Shown piece after piece: positions 35,928 through 45,203 of a DNA stretch of 64,000 bases. The notes below the pieces were generated by a model. It made no database searches and had not been told where the DNA came from. It saw only the letters and a program-made list of their open reading frames with translations. The translations under genes were made by a program, and so were the position numbers. Source of the stretch: Candidatus Obscuribacterales bacterium (GTDB lineage: Bacteria; Cyanobacteriota; Vampirovibrionia; Obscuribacterales; Obscuribacteraceae); contig JACKCM010000001.1 of assembly GCA_020634035.1 (NCBI GenBank), positions 620,001-684,000 of the forward strand, given 5' to 3'. Each line of letters begins with the position of its first letter. Position 1 is the first letter of the stretch.

Positions 35928-36505
35928 AAGAATCTCCTTGGAAGTTTGGTTAGAAGGCCAGAGTTCATATCTCCGCGAAAATACGGAAATACTTGCTCTG
36001 GAGTGATTATTGAAAAGTGCTTTGGAAGAAAACTTTGAGACGTTATTTCTAGATGGATATCTCGATAAACCTAGCTATTGCAGTCCCGCATTTTCAAGAG
36101 ATCCAGGGCCTGACATTGCTCATAAATGGCTGCTTTAACAGTTGGTGGCGGTGGCGATATCGCCTGACATCATGTGCTTGAGTTGGATGTCAATGGTGCT
36201 TGCTATCGGCTTTAAATCCTTCTGTCCCTTTTCTTTCATCGTTGTGCAGGGATTTGCTTGGTGGTCAAGTGGTGCTATGTGGGACATCTTGACTTTTGGT
36301 ATTGCGGTCTCAAAATCTGAACTCAAGAAACTCCTTATCTTTATCGCTTTTCTAACAGACCATCAGCTCTCTATATTCAAGAGTGATTCTTTCTCAACCC
36401 AGTTTTTAATCGTATATCCAGTAAATATAGCTGTCTTTCTTTCCCGTTTCCTGCTTTTTCTTTTCTGACTTTGGTCAGTTAAACCTTAACCAGGAGCTGA
36501 TTTCT
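35928..36505. other. Divergent intergenic region, 578 bases
   Basis: Between pepA (minus) and trxB (plus). A 108-codon frame at 36142-36468 has no ribosome site and an unlikely composition and is not called. No strong hairpin or repeat was seen. Confidence 0.4.
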
Positions 36506-37441
36506 ATGGAATCAAGTCATCATAAAGTGGTCATCATCGGTGGTGGCCCCAGCGGATTGACCGCTGCTATCTACACAGCCAGAGCGCAGTTAGAGCCTCT
36601 CATGATCGAAGGCATTCAGCCGGGTGGGCAGTTGACGACGACAACCGAAGTCGAGAACTTTCCCGGATTTGCTGATGGTGTCGATGGTACCGAATTGATG
36701 CAGAATATGCGTCGCCAGGCTGAAAAATTCGGTACCCGCTTCCTTTCTGAATCTGTGCTGGCGGTTGATTTTTCTGTGCGACCGTTTAAGATAACCTCCG
36801 AAAGCGGCGAAATCACTGCCGATTCGGTCATCATCTCTACAGGCGCTCAGCCCCGCATGCTTGGACTGTCTGCCGAAAAAGAACTCACCGGCAGGGGTGT
36901 ATCGGTTTGTGCTACCTGCGACGGATTTTTCTATCGAAACAAGGATGTCATCGTTGTAGGCGGTGGCGATGCGGCGATGGAAGAAGCCAACTTTCTGACC
37001 CGTTTTGCCCGGTCAGTGAAAGTGATTCACAGAAGCGATCAGTTTCGCGCTTCGGCAATTATGCTCGACCGCGCCCGGCGCAACGAAAAGATCTCGTTCG
37101 TTACCAGTGCCGTGGTCAAAGACATTCTGAGCGGCGATGATGGTACCGTCAACAGGGTCAAAGTCGAAATGGTCGACAGGGGAGAGGTAGAAGAGATTCC
37201 TGTGGATGGGGTCTTTATCGCCATCGGTCATAAGCCGAATACAGCTCTTTTCAAAGGTGCTATCGCCCTGGATGAAAAAGGCTATATCATCACTGCCGGT
37301 ACCAGAACCACCGTCGAAGGCGTTTTCGCGGCCGGCGATGTTCAAGACTCCAAGTACAGACAGGCTGTAACCGCTGCCGGCTCCGGCTGTGAAGCGGCCC
37401 TGGAAGCCCAGTGGTATCTGGAGCGTATCGAGGCTGTATAG
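36506..37441 (+). CDS. trxB: Thioredoxin reductase
   Basis: A 311-residue FAD/NADPH flavoprotein that reduces thioredoxin. Seen: the FAD motif GGGPSGLTAAIYTARA, the redox motif CATCDGFFYRNKDV (active-site CATC), the NADPH motif VVGGGDAAMEEA and the C-terminal FAAGDVQDSKYRQ. AGGAG lies eight bases before the ATG. The reading ends with TAG, showing normal use of that stop. It stands alone with its own terminator; a thioredoxin-like protein is encoded at 50316 but is membrane-anchored. Confidence 0.96.
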   Translation: MESSHHKVVIIGGGPSGLTAAIYTARAQLEPLMIEGIQPGGQLTTTTEVENFPGFADGVDGTELMQNMRRQAEKFGTRFLSESVLAVDFSVRPFKITSESGEITADSVIISTGAQPRMLGLSAEKELTGRGVSVCATCDGFFYRNKDVIVVGGGDAAMEEANFLTRFARSVKVIHRSDQFRASAIMLDRARRNEKISFVTSAVVKDILSGDDGTVNRVKVEMVDRGEVEEIPVDGVFIAIGHKPNTALFKGAIALDEKGYIITAGTRTTVEGVFAAGDVQDSKYRQAVTAAGSGCEAALEAQWYLERIEAV

Positions 37442-37462
37442 CTATAGATAAGCTCTGATTTG

Positions 37463-37536
37463 AGAAGAAGACTGATTGACTGTTGTTGATTTGCAATGCA
37501 AATCTTCAGTAAGGGTCGGTCTTCTTCTGTTCTTTT
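37463..37536 (+). terminator. Intrinsic terminator of trxB
   Basis: AGAAGAAGAC pairs with GTCTTCTTCT across a 46-base, partly folded loop, followed by GTTCTTTT. Confidence 0.7.
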
Positions 37537-37543
37537 GGAAAAA

Positions 37544-37558
37544 ACTATAAAAGATAGT
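37544..37558. repeat. ACTAT-N5-ATAGT palindrome, exact copy
   Basis: ACTAT AAAAG ATAGT, placed between the trxB terminator (ends 37536) and the convergent terminator of the CPBP gene (starts 37577). Confidence 0.7.
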
Positions 37559-37576
37559 ATAACGCATTTTTAAAAA

Positions 37577-37636
37577 GAGAAGGGGAGACGAACCAGACCG
37601 ATCGAATTTGATCTGGTCGGCTCGAATCCCCCTCTC
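37577..37636 (-). terminator. Intrinsic terminator of the CPBP protease gene
   Basis: Long stem with outer arms GAGAAGGGG / CCCCCTCTC and inner arms ACCAGACC/GATC...GATCTGGT, followed on the minus strand by TTTTTAAAAATGC. Confidence 0.8.
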
Positions 37637-37672
37637 GCTTTTCACAGAGTCAGTGCTTCCGGTTCACCGGAA

Positions 37673-38449
37673 TCAGCGACGACCCTGGGCTCGTTCGATC
37701 ACCATGTCGATGTAGATGACCAGGAAGATGATCATGTCGTAGAGGAAGTGGACGACGATGGCCGCGACCAGACCGTAGGTCAGGGTCATGTAGAAGAAGA
37801 CCATGCCCAGGAACCAGCTGTTGACCCAGCCCAGGAAGCCCTGGTACTTGTGCCCGTCGCGGAATCTGGAGTTGGCCGAAATCAGACCGGCGCCCACGAA
37901 CCAGATCTCCGGGTTGCTGAGATACTGGTCGAGATAGCCCAGGGTGAAGAAGTTCGCCACCGGACCGAGGATGTAGTTGAAGATCAGCTCCGGGATGCCG
38001 AATCCGAGGAATCCGAAGAAGATGAAGTTGACCACCTGAACGCCGACGATCGCCGCCAGAAAGAGGACCCAACGGAAGAGGGTTTCTTCGAAGACGCCGG
38101 CGGCGAGGCTGATCAGGAAGCCGCCACGGAGAATGCGTTCGGCGTGCCGGTTTTCCATGGGGCTGTTGTAGGTCTTGTAGCACTGCCAGCCGTTCACAGC
38201 CACAGCCCAGACGAAGATCGGGATGCCGGCGGTGAGCCACTGCGAAAGAGTGCCGGTGGATTGCCAGAAATCGAAGAGCCCGAAGTGGGTGGACCCCGGG
38301 AAGAAGAAGAGAATCACAGCCACGATGGCGAAGTGAACGCCGATCATGATGCTGTGATTGAGAATGTGGGCGACTACCTGGTTTTCCATGTCGCGGAAAG
38401 AGATAGCGTGCCAGATTCTGGCACCACGAGACCGAACTGCGTGGAACAT
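37673..38449 (-). CDS. CPBP-family intramembrane metalloprotease
   Basis: A 258-residue polytopic membrane protein of the CAAX-protease/bacteriocin-processing (CPBP, ABI) family. The catalytic motif EETLFR (EExxxR) lies at about residues 121-126, and VHFLYDMIIF near the C-terminus gives the HxxxD metal motif, with a YQGFLGWVNSWF segment before it. It should cleave membrane proteins or prenylated substrates. ATG 38449 is preferred over 38455 because AAGGA lies nine bases upstream of it, versus three for the first ATG. Strong C/G-ending bias. Stands alone. Confidence 0.85.
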   Translation of the reverse strand: MFHAVRSRGARIWHAISFRDMENQVVAHILNHSIMIGVHFAIVAVILFFFPGSTHFGLFDFWQSTGTLSQWLTAGIPIFVWAVAVNGWQCYKTYNSPMENRHAERILRGGFLISLAAGVFEETLFRWVLFLAAIVGVQVVNFIFFGFLGFGIPELIFNYILGPVANFFTLGYLDQYLSNPEIWFVGAGLISANSRFRDGHKYQGFLGWVNSWFLGMVFFYMTLTYGLVAAIVVHFLYDMIIFLVIYIDMVIERAQGRR

Positions 38450-38874
38450 AGCCATGCTTCCTTCTGTTAGTTCGAATTTGGAAGATTTAGGAGTTTCAGG
38501 AGGACCGGACCCGGACCCGGTTGGTCAGGCTCATAAAGGCTGACTGACCGGGTAACTGCTGGTACTGGTTATGCTTTCGGAATTAAGACCGGATCTCCTG
38601 AGATGAAGCGAGAGAATGTTTATACGCCCAAGCTACAAGACTGAGTTCATAGTTCCTATTTCGATAAGTTAAAGTTGCCAAGGGGTTTTGCTTTGGCACT
38701 GTTTTGAAATGCAGTTCGAGGGCAGCCAGCATCGTTTTCGGGTTTTGTAAGTACGCTAGCGCAGTTAGCGAGGAGAGCCCGAATTTTCCTGGATAGGAGG
38801 CCTATAAATAGGCCATTCAACTCAAGAGGGTAGATATAGTTCAGCCAGAGTGTTCTGGAAAAAGTGAATATCTG
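38450..38874. other. Divergent intergenic region, 425 bases
   Basis: Lies between the CPBP gene and a TPR gene. It contains a GGACCCGGACCCGG run near 38508-38520 and hairpin-prone GC segments, but no supported gene. Confidence 0.4.
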
Positions 38875-40158
38875 ATGCTGTTTCTTCTGATCTTATCCCT
38901 GGTGATTGTTGCTTCGGTGGCTGCCCTGTTCAGCCCCTATATTTTTGTGCGGATCCTGGGAGGCATTGTTCTGGGAGTAATTCTGTACATCGTCTGTCTG
39001 ATCTTCTGGCCTGTGATCAAAATGTCCCCGCGCCTTCTTTCGGCCATTCTTTTCATGAACGGGATGTTCACTCTGGATGCAATTCTTTGTCAGACCATGT
39101 TGGGCTTCTGGCGCACCTGGAATTCGATTTTCGTCAAGCTGGGCTTTCCCGAAGAACATGAAGAGCTGCGGGGTTGGTACACCCAGATTGCATCTAACAG
39201 TGTCATGCTGGGGGAGTTCGAAAAGGCTTCTTCGATGAATCGCAAATGTCTGGAAATAGCCATGCGGGATGGTACCGTGGCCGATGTCGGAGAAGCCAGG
39301 GTAAACCTTGCGTACATATTGCTCAAAACCGGAGAGCTGGAGGAGAGCAGCCAGCTCATGAAGAAAGGCCTTGCCGATGTAGAAAGAGAGTACAACCGTC
39401 ATGTCAGAGAGCTGGATGATGTTCAAGATGATTTCAGCAGAAACTCCGACGACGAAGAGGCCTATATGCTCGAGACCGGAGTAACAGTCGCCAAGCTCGA
39501 TCTGGAGCAGATCAAACTCCGACTCTACACCTGTCTTTACTCTTATGGTGATTTCCTTGAGACCTTTCTCTTGTTCGACAAAGCTGTCGAAGTGAGGAAG
39601 CGCGCTTTTGAAATTGCCCGGGACTGTTTTCCGGATGGCCAGAAAGGGCTTGAATATGCTCTCACCCAGCTCGGTATCTGTCTTGCCCGGGTCGGCAACC
39701 TGGAAGAAGCAGAGAAGAGAATTAAAGAGGGTTTCGAGCTTCGCAAAAATCTCTACGACAAGATGTCCAGCGCATACTCCCATGGGCTTTTCAGTCTCGG
39801 TTTACTGGAGCACATGAAAGGTAATCTCGATGAGGCCGAGCGTCTTTTTGACGAGCATATCGATGTTTTTTACAAGTTGCCTCGAGTTTATCGAATTGAT
39901 GAAGGCTACTACCTGACTTATTATGCGGCGATCAAACGAGATCGAAACAAGCTCGATGAAGCCGGTGAGATATTTAAAAAGGCGCTTGCCCACAAGCATA
40001 AGCTCTATGGAGACTTTCATCCCGATCTTGTGGAAACTTACATAGAGTATGAAAAGCTGCTTCGTATCGAAAAAGGACGAGGTAGGGAAGCCGACACGAT
40101 AAAAGAAAAGATCGATAACATGCTGGCGGAAACCAGAAAGCAAGCCGGTTTAGTGTAG
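38875..40158 (+). CDS. Membrane-anchored TPR protein
   Basis: A 427-residue protein with two N-terminal hydrophobic segments (about residues 1-20 and 25-50), a third weak one, then tetratricopeptide-like repeats (NSVMLGEFEKASSMNRKCLEI, ARVNLAYILLKTGELEESSQLM, QLGICLARVGNLEEAEKRIKEG, SLGLLEHMKGNLDEAERLF). Such proteins scaffold complexes at the membrane. It has no clear ribosome site. It converges on another TPR gene with 23 bases between. Moderate composition. Specific role unknown. Confidence 0.75.
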   Translation: MLFLLILSLVIVASVAALFSPYIFVRILGGIVLGVILYIVCLIFWPVIKMSPRLLSAILFMNGMFTLDAILCQTMLGFWRTWNSIFVKLGFPEEHEELRGWYTQIASNSVMLGEFEKASSMNRKCLEIAMRDGTVADVGEARVNLAYILLKTGELEESSQLMKKGLADVEREYNRHVRELDDVQDDFSRNSDDEEAYMLETGVTVAKLDLEQIKLRLYTCLYSYGDFLETFLLFDKAVEVRKRAFEIARDCFPDGQKGLEYALTQLGICLARVGNLEEAEKRIKEGFELRKNLYDKMSSAYSHGLFSLGLLEHMKGNLDEAERLFDEHIDVFYKLPRVYRIDEGYYLTYYAAIKRDRNKLDEAGEIFKKALAHKHKLYGDFHPDLVETYIEYEKLLRIEKGRGREADTIKEKIDNMLAETRKQAGLV

Positions 40159-40181
40159 TAGACTCTGTTTCTGAAGGGGCT

Positions 40182-41966
40182 TCACGGAGAGGACTTCTCT
40201 CTGTCTTGAGAAAGCCATTTGCCGACCTCTCCAGGAATCTTGTTCACCAGCTTGCCTGAATAGACAAAATTCTCGCGAGCCGCTTCGCTCCAGTCTCTTT
40301 TGTGGGTGAGGACATTGAGCAAATAAGAATGCAGGTCGGCGTCTTCTGGCGAAAGTTTGATCGCTTTTCTATACTCTTTTTCGCTCCACTCGTAGTCTTT
40401 AACTTCGTAGAGTGCGTCACCAAGGGCGGTGAGTGCGACAGGATCGTGTTCGCTCAGATCGCTTGCGAACACCAGCCTTTCTGGTCTCAGTTTGACATAA
40501 GAGAGCGCCCGGGGCAGCGTAGGAATATATTTGGTTTCGTTGAACCGAACCGCTTCAGCTATGGCAGCGGGCAGCTCCTTCTTCCTATAGAAATAGGAGC
40601 AAAGCATGGCATGGGCGCGGCTTTCGTAGTGGCTGGCAAGAATATTGAGATCACCTTTTAACGGTGAGAGTAGATTGAGACCGACAAGACATTCTTCTCT
40701 GGCTTTATCAAACTCTTGCAGTCTCCACAGAATTTCAGCATGGTTGAGACGCAGTCTCCAGTAGGACGGCATCAATGCAATCGCCTTTTCAAATAAGGCA
40801 ATTGCTCGATCGCCGTGCTTCATGTCTATATGAAGCGATGCCATGTCGAAATAGGTTCTAGAAAGATAAGGGTCCAGATCCAGGGCTTTATCGTAAGATT
40901 TAAGGGCTTCTTCGTTCTCGGAAAATAACTTGTGAATGTCTCCTGTGGTGCCGTATATAGTGGCGGTATTCGGCAGCAAAGAGGCAATGTGCTCCAGGGC
41001 TTTGAGGGCATTCTTATACTGATCGTCATAGCCGTATTCACTAGCCAGATTGATATAGGCAGAAGCACTCAGTCGGCTGGTTACAGTGGCAGCCAGCAGG
41101 TGTTCTAGGGCTTTGGTGTTGTCGTTCTCTCCGGCATAGTAATTGCCCAGTTTATACTGCCATATCGGATCATCGGGCAGAAGCTTTCCGGCAGCTAGAA
41201 TATGCTGTTTTGTCCCTTTCAAATCGCTTTCGATTAAACAAGAGTCCGCCAGCAAGATCTCTTTTATGTACTGATTCTCTGTCAAATCGGCGGCTTCTTT
41301 ATATGCCCGGGTGGTGGCATCTCCAAGACCGAGCAAAGAGCAAGCGCGCGCTTTGAGAATGAGCAAGGCTGGTTTACAGTTGTTTTTCTCCAGTGCCAGT
41401 CCGGCATCGATAAGTTTCAGTGCCTCTACACCGTTTTTCTTTCTGAGCCTGTCTTTGGCCAGTTGTTCATAGACAAAGCCGGTCTTCGGTTGAAGATTCT
41501 CAAAGTCGGTCAGCAGGTTTTTTTGTTCGTCGAAGCGGCAGAGCTGCTTGAGGGCTTCAGAGCGATAACACAGCGCATCAAGATCGGTCGGGGCCATGGC
41601 ACAGGCTGTGTTGAAACAGTTGAGCGCCGCCTCCGGGTTAGAGTCGAGCAGGAAGCCGTAACCAGCATAAATAAAAGATTTGAGTTGCTTCCTCTGGCTT
41701 TTCTCTTTTGTCGCTTGCAGTATCAAGCCCGGCACAGTGCCGAAAGCTTTGTTCACGTCAAAGTGTTGAAAGGCCTCTTTTAAGTTAGAGATAGATTTGC
41801 TCACAGTCTCCTGGGTCTCGGCGGCTTCTTGTGTTTCAGGAGTTTCTGTCGTCTCTACTTTTTGCTGCGGCGTCTCTTCCTGGGCTATGGTCGCAGAGCC
41901 CTGCCATGACCCTGCCAGCAGGCAGGTTGCCAGAAATAACTTCAGTAACTTTCGGTCTTTACTCAT
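40182..41966 (-). CDS. Secreted TPR-repeat protein
   Basis: A 594-residue protein with a signal peptide (KLLKLFLATCLLAGSWQGSATIAQ), a Glu/Thr-rich low-complexity stretch (ETPQQKVETTETPETQEAAETQ) and at least ten tetratricopeptide repeats through the rest, such as NPEAALNCFNTACAMAPTDLDAL and NEEALKSYDKALDLDPYLSRT. The ATG overlaps the tadA stop by one base (TGATG), implying translational coupling. It is likely exported to the periplasm and used for protein interaction. A link to tRNA editing is not obvious. Confidence 0.8.
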   Translation of the reverse strand: MSKDRKLLKLFLATCLLAGSWQGSATIAQEETPQQKVETTETPETQEAAETQETVSKSISNLKEAFQHFDVNKAFGTVPGLILQATKEKSQRKQLKSFIYAGYGFLLDSNPEAALNCFNTACAMAPTDLDALCYRSEALKQLCRFDEQKNLLTDFENLQPKTGFVYEQLAKDRLRKKNGVEALKLIDAGLALEKNNCKPALLILKARACSLLGLGDATTRAYKEAADLTENQYIKEILLADSCLIESDLKGTKQHILAAGKLLPDDPIWQYKLGNYYAGENDNTKALEHLLAATVTSRLSASAYINLASEYGYDDQYKNALKALEHIASLLPNTATIYGTTGDIHKLFSENEEALKSYDKALDLDPYLSRTYFDMASLHIDMKHGDRAIALFEKAIALMPSYWRLRLNHAEILWRLQEFDKAREECLVGLNLLSPLKGDLNILASHYESRAHAMLCSYFYRKKELPAAIAEAVRFNETKYIPTLPRALSYVKLRPERLVFASDLSEHDPVALTALGDALYEVKDYEWSEKEYRKAIKLSPEDADLHSYLLNVLTHKRDWSEAARENFVYSGKLVNKIPGEVGKWLSQDREKSSP

Positions 41967-42493
41967 CAGGACTCATCGGGAGGAAGAGGGTGTTGGCTCA
42001 GGTTCTGATTCGGATGGGCTCTGACGTTGGCTTCGAAATACCGGGTGAGGATGCGCTGACATTCCTCTTCTTCAATCCCACCAATTACATCCGGAACAGG
42101 ATAGATTCTACCCTTTTTGAAAAGATTGAAGGCGCTGCCACAAGCTCCTGACTTGAGATCATAGGCGCCATAATAAAGAGCGGCTATTCTTGCCTGAATT
42201 ATCGCCTCGGCGCACATAGGACAGGGCTCCAGAGTGGTAAAGAGAGTACAGCCGTCCAGCCTCCAGCTATCCAGAACCCGGGCTGCTTCGCGAATAGCCA
42301 GAATCTCGGCATGACCGACCGGGTCTTTGTCCACCTCTCGTCGATTGTGGGCAGCTGCTATCACCTTGCCGTCTTTGACGATTACACAGCCGACCGGCAC
42401 ATCAATGCTCGCCTGGCCCGCTACGACGAGCGCTTCTTTCATCCAGTCTCTGGCTGAAGTGCTGCACTGATTTGATTTCTCGGTGTTTTTCAT
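41966..42493 (-). CDS. tadA: tRNA-specific adenosine deaminase
   Basis: A 175-residue zinc deaminase converting A34 to inosine in tRNA-Arg. The zinc and catalytic motif is GHAEILAI (HAE) with TLEPCPMCAEAI (PCxxC), and the usual CGSAFNLF segment follows. The free-standing cytidine-deaminase relatives lack this layout. There is no clear ribosome site before ATG 42493. Its stop overlaps the start of a secreted TPR protein. No tRNA gene is in the window. Confidence 0.9.
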   Translation of the reverse strand: MKNTEKSNQCSTSARDWMKEALVVAGQASIDVPVGCVIVKDGKVIAAAHNRREVDKDPVGHAEILAIREAARVLDSWRLDGCTLFTTLEPCPMCAEAIIQARIAALYYGAYDLKSGACGSAFNLFKKGRIYPVPDVIGGIEEEECQRILTRYFEANVRAHPNQNLSQHPLPPDES

Positions 42494-42771
42494 TTATTAA
42501 CTACGGTTAATCTTTTCTTTTGTCCAGAAATTTGTAGAGGCGAATATAGACACTCACAATCGACGAGACACTTCTCAAGATTGAACTTGTTCCCGTCAGG
42601 GGTGATCGGGACGTTTCTTTCAAGTTGTTGAATCCAATGGTCAATTACAAACCAAACAATCAATAAAGTTGGAGGTGAAAATCTAAAGCAAGAAAACAGA
42701 AATAAGCGGCTAGCAATCTTAATAGAATCAACACGAGAGTTCTAATAGGGAAGGGACTCTCGTTTTGATTC

Positions 42772-43764
42772 TTAATAGCGTTTGGTGACGCCCAGATCAA
42801 GCGCGTAGCGGTAGCCAATCAGCTTGAAGACGGCTTTGGCTACTAGAAAGTCCGGAGCATGCATGCCTTTTATAGGAGAGAGCTCGACAAAGTCGGCGGC
42901 GACAACATTCTTCTTGACGCAGACCAGTTTTATGAGCTCCATCAATTGGTTCCAGCTCATGCCGCCGGGCTCCGGTGTGCCGGTCGCGGGCATGATCGAG
43001 GGATCGAGACCGTCCACATCCACGGTCAGATAGACATTATCTGATAAGGTGTCGACTATCTCCTGGAAATTCCACTTGTGCTGCTGCCGTGCCCAGAAAA
43101 TATTGACCCGGGGGTGTTCTTTCTCCAGCCATTCGGTCTCTTCTCTGCTGATATTGCGAATACCGACCTGGGTGATCAGGGGCTGGGGCAGGCATTTATA
43201 GAGCTGATAACTTACCGAAGCATGGCTATATGGATTGTCCTGATATTCCGGTCTGAGGTCAGCGTGGGCGTCCACTTGTAGAATTGAGAGGTCTTTATAA
43301 CGCTCGGCACAAGCTCTGACCGCGCCCAGGGTGAGAGAATGCTCTCCGCCCAGGATAATCGGAAACTTGTCGGTTTCTATGTAAGGCTTGATGGCGTCGG
43401 TTATCTTCTGAAAAGGTTTTTCGGTGGTTCTTATCACCTTGGGGACCGAAACCGCTTCTGTAGTATGGATGCCGATTTTATGAGGCTCTGCCCAGAGCTC
43501 GTCATCGAAGCGTTCTAACTCTGTGCTGGCTTCGAGAATAGCCTTGGGACCGTTTTTGGTTCCTTTGCCGTAACAGGTGGTGGCTTCGTAGGGAACCGGA
43601 ACTATGAAAACTTTGGAGTTGCCTGCCGAGGAGTTCTTGTCAGGCAGACCAAGGAAATTCGGCATCTTCTTGCCGGCTGACTTGGCTTTATTAGCTGTGG
43701 CTGCGGTTTTTGCTTTGGTTGCCGTGGCGGCCGGTTTGGGCGCGGAGGTTTTCTTTGATGGCAT
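42772..43764 (-). CDS. speB: Agmatinase-like ureohydrolase with Lys/Ala-rich tail
   Basis: A 330-residue manganese ureohydrolase, probably converting agmatine to putrescine and urea. All metal motifs are present: GGEHSLTLGAV, QVDAHADLR and TVDVDGLDPSIMP. The catalytic core starts only at about residue 45; before it lies a histone-like Lys/Ala/Pro-rich stretch (residues 3-35) not usual in this family, perhaps a flexible or nucleic-acid-binding tail. The gene name rests on similarity to agmatinase rather than arginase or formiminoglutamase and is moderately secure. A second, degenerate family member is encoded 114 bases upstream on the same strand. Confidence 0.85.
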   Translation of the reverse strand: MPSKKTSAPKPAATATKAKTAATANKAKSAGKKMPNFLGLPDKNSSAGNSKVFIVPVPYEATTCYGKGTKNGPKAILEASTELERFDDELWAEPHKIGIHTTEAVSVPKVIRTTEKPFQKITDAIKPYIETDKFPIILGGEHSLTLGAVRACAERYKDLSILQVDAHADLRPEYQDNPYSHASVSYQLYKCLPQPLITQVGIRNISREETEWLEKEHPRVNIFWARQQHKWNFQEIVDTLSDNVYLTVDVDGLDPSIMPATGTPEPGGMSWNQLMELIKLVCVKKNVVAADFVELSPIKGMHAPDFLVAKAVFKLIGYRYALDLGVTKRY

Positions 43765-43878
43765 GACTTTGTATTTCCGGTCAGGGCAGCATTATCTTAC
43801 CAGTATAGCGGTGCGAAATATACGGATGAGTCAGGGAGATTCTGGTTGCCAACAAGTCTGCCGGCAAATGATTCGGCT

Positions 43879-44919
43879 CTAAAGAGCTTTTTTCTGTTCG
43901 CTTTTCAGGTAAGTGATTACTGCCGCAGTCAAGAATTTGCCGACGATTCTAGTGCCATCATCAGTGGTGCAGGATGGCGCCCCTTCGGAGAGATGCAAAT
44001 AGAGAGTATCGAAGTTCTCTGTCATAAAATGTATGTACCGCAGCGCCTCTTCTTCGGTCAGACCCACAGGAGTAAGGGCACTGGTCGGCATGTTTTTGAT
44101 GCTGTCCAGATCGAGTTCCAGTCCAAGATTAATACCTGAGCCGGATTTACCCTTGTTGAAATAGTCTCTGCAATTCAAGAGCGCTCGCTCAAAAGAGTCA
44201 CCGCCTTCTCTATTGAGAGCATCGAAACTGATTGAGCCGAAGCCGTCATTCTCCAGCCGGCTCAGCATCTCTTCAGAGTTATAGCTTTCGTGCAGGCAAA
44301 AGACCAGATACGAGGCGAGCAGGTTTTCCTTCTTTGCATAAGAAAATGGATTGCCGCTATGTCTTCCTTCTAGAATTCTGTAGTCGGCATGGGGGTCGCA
44401 GTTGACACAGTTGATACCATTTTCGATACCGGCTGCCGAACAAACTCCTCTGATAGTCGGCAACGAATTGTTGTTGCCCCCGCCTATTACTATGGGCTTC
44501 AGACCGGCCTCGACGATGTCCGTAACAGCTGCTTGCACCCTTTCGTCCAGGCTGGCGCAGAGGCTTCGCAGTTCGTTGAGAGGCGCTTGGTTAGATTCTT
44601 TTTGAAGGTCGTCGCAAGCCACCTTGCCCGCGATTGCCACACGGCTGAAATCCAGATATCTATTGACCTGGACATTAAGAAAGTAAGACAGAAAGGCGTC
44701 CGGTGCAAGGGCTGCCCCGGCTCTGCCTAGATTGGCCCGCGGACCGATGTCTTCCGGTATCAGAATGATGGCGTGACTGACTCCGGCAGCTTTCAACGCC
44801 GCCGGGCTTTTGTTCGCGTTTTCAATCAGAACTTCACCGGCTTTCTTTTCTCCCGGTCTGACCGATGTTTTGGCTTTGATTTCGGCCGAGCCGATGGGTT
44901 CTAAAAAATTATGGGGCAT
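43879..44919 (-). CDS. Degenerate arginase-superfamily protein
   Basis: A 346-residue protein of the arginase/formiminoglutamase superfamily. It keeps CVNCDPHADYR (DxHxD) and a late LGLELDLDSIKN strand, but the first metal motif reads IGGGNNNSLP, where related proteins have GGGHNN or GGxHS. The histidine that binds manganese is thus replaced by Asn. GRHSGNPFSYA is also conserved with the formimidoylglutamase-like group. It may be weakly active, use another metal or be regulatory for the neighbouring agmatinase; the last two are guesses. It has no clear ribosome site. Length is normal. Confidence 0.75.
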   Translation of the reverse strand: MPHNFLEPIGSAEIKAKTSVRPGEKKAGEVLIENANKSPAALKAAGVSHAIILIPEDIGPRANLGRAGAALAPDAFLSYFLNVQVNRYLDFSRVAIAGKVACDDLQKESNQAPLNELRSLCASLDERVQAAVTDIVEAGLKPIVIGGGNNNSLPTIRGVCSAAGIENGINCVNCDPHADYRILEGRHSGNPFSYAKKENLLASYLVFCLHESYNSEEMLSRLENDGFGSISFDALNREGGDSFERALLNCRDYFNKGKSGSGINLGLELDLDSIKNMPTSALTPVGLTEEEALRYIHFMTENFDTLYLHLSEGAPSCTTDDGTRIVGKFLTAAVITYLKSEQKKAL

Positions 44920-45132
44920 CGCGTTTTAACAGGAAGGGAGAACAGCAGAATATTTTAGCTTATTTGAATTTTGGTTTGCCCGAAATTTCCTTTCTCTTCC
45001 CGGTCTATTCATACATATAGTATCCAAGTGGAGAGAGAGCCGAAATCAAAAGTTTTTTTAGTCTTTTGGGACTTTTTCTGGAGAAAAATTCAGAGGAGTA
45101 TCAGTGAAAAATATCGTGAACAGCGAACTTAG

Positions 45133-45203
45133 ACAGGGTAAAACCAGCCTTTGAGAGGGGAGAATGTGTTTGGATTGTTCTGTCCAGGCTGGTTTTACCC
45201 TGT
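45133..45203. repeat. Perfect 18-base inverted repeat at the transposase 3' end
   Basis: ACAGGGTAAAACCAGCCT (45133-45150) and AGGCTGGTTTTACCCTGT (45186-45203) with a 35-base loop. The transposase stop codon lies inside the right arm. It could be a terminator or an element-specific structure; the ends of the insertion sequence itself could not be fixed. Confidence 0.75.

Noticed and set aside
36142..36468. 108-codon plus-strand frame between pepA and trxB
   Set aside because: No ribosome site, atypical composition and no domain; a minus-strand frame also overlaps it.
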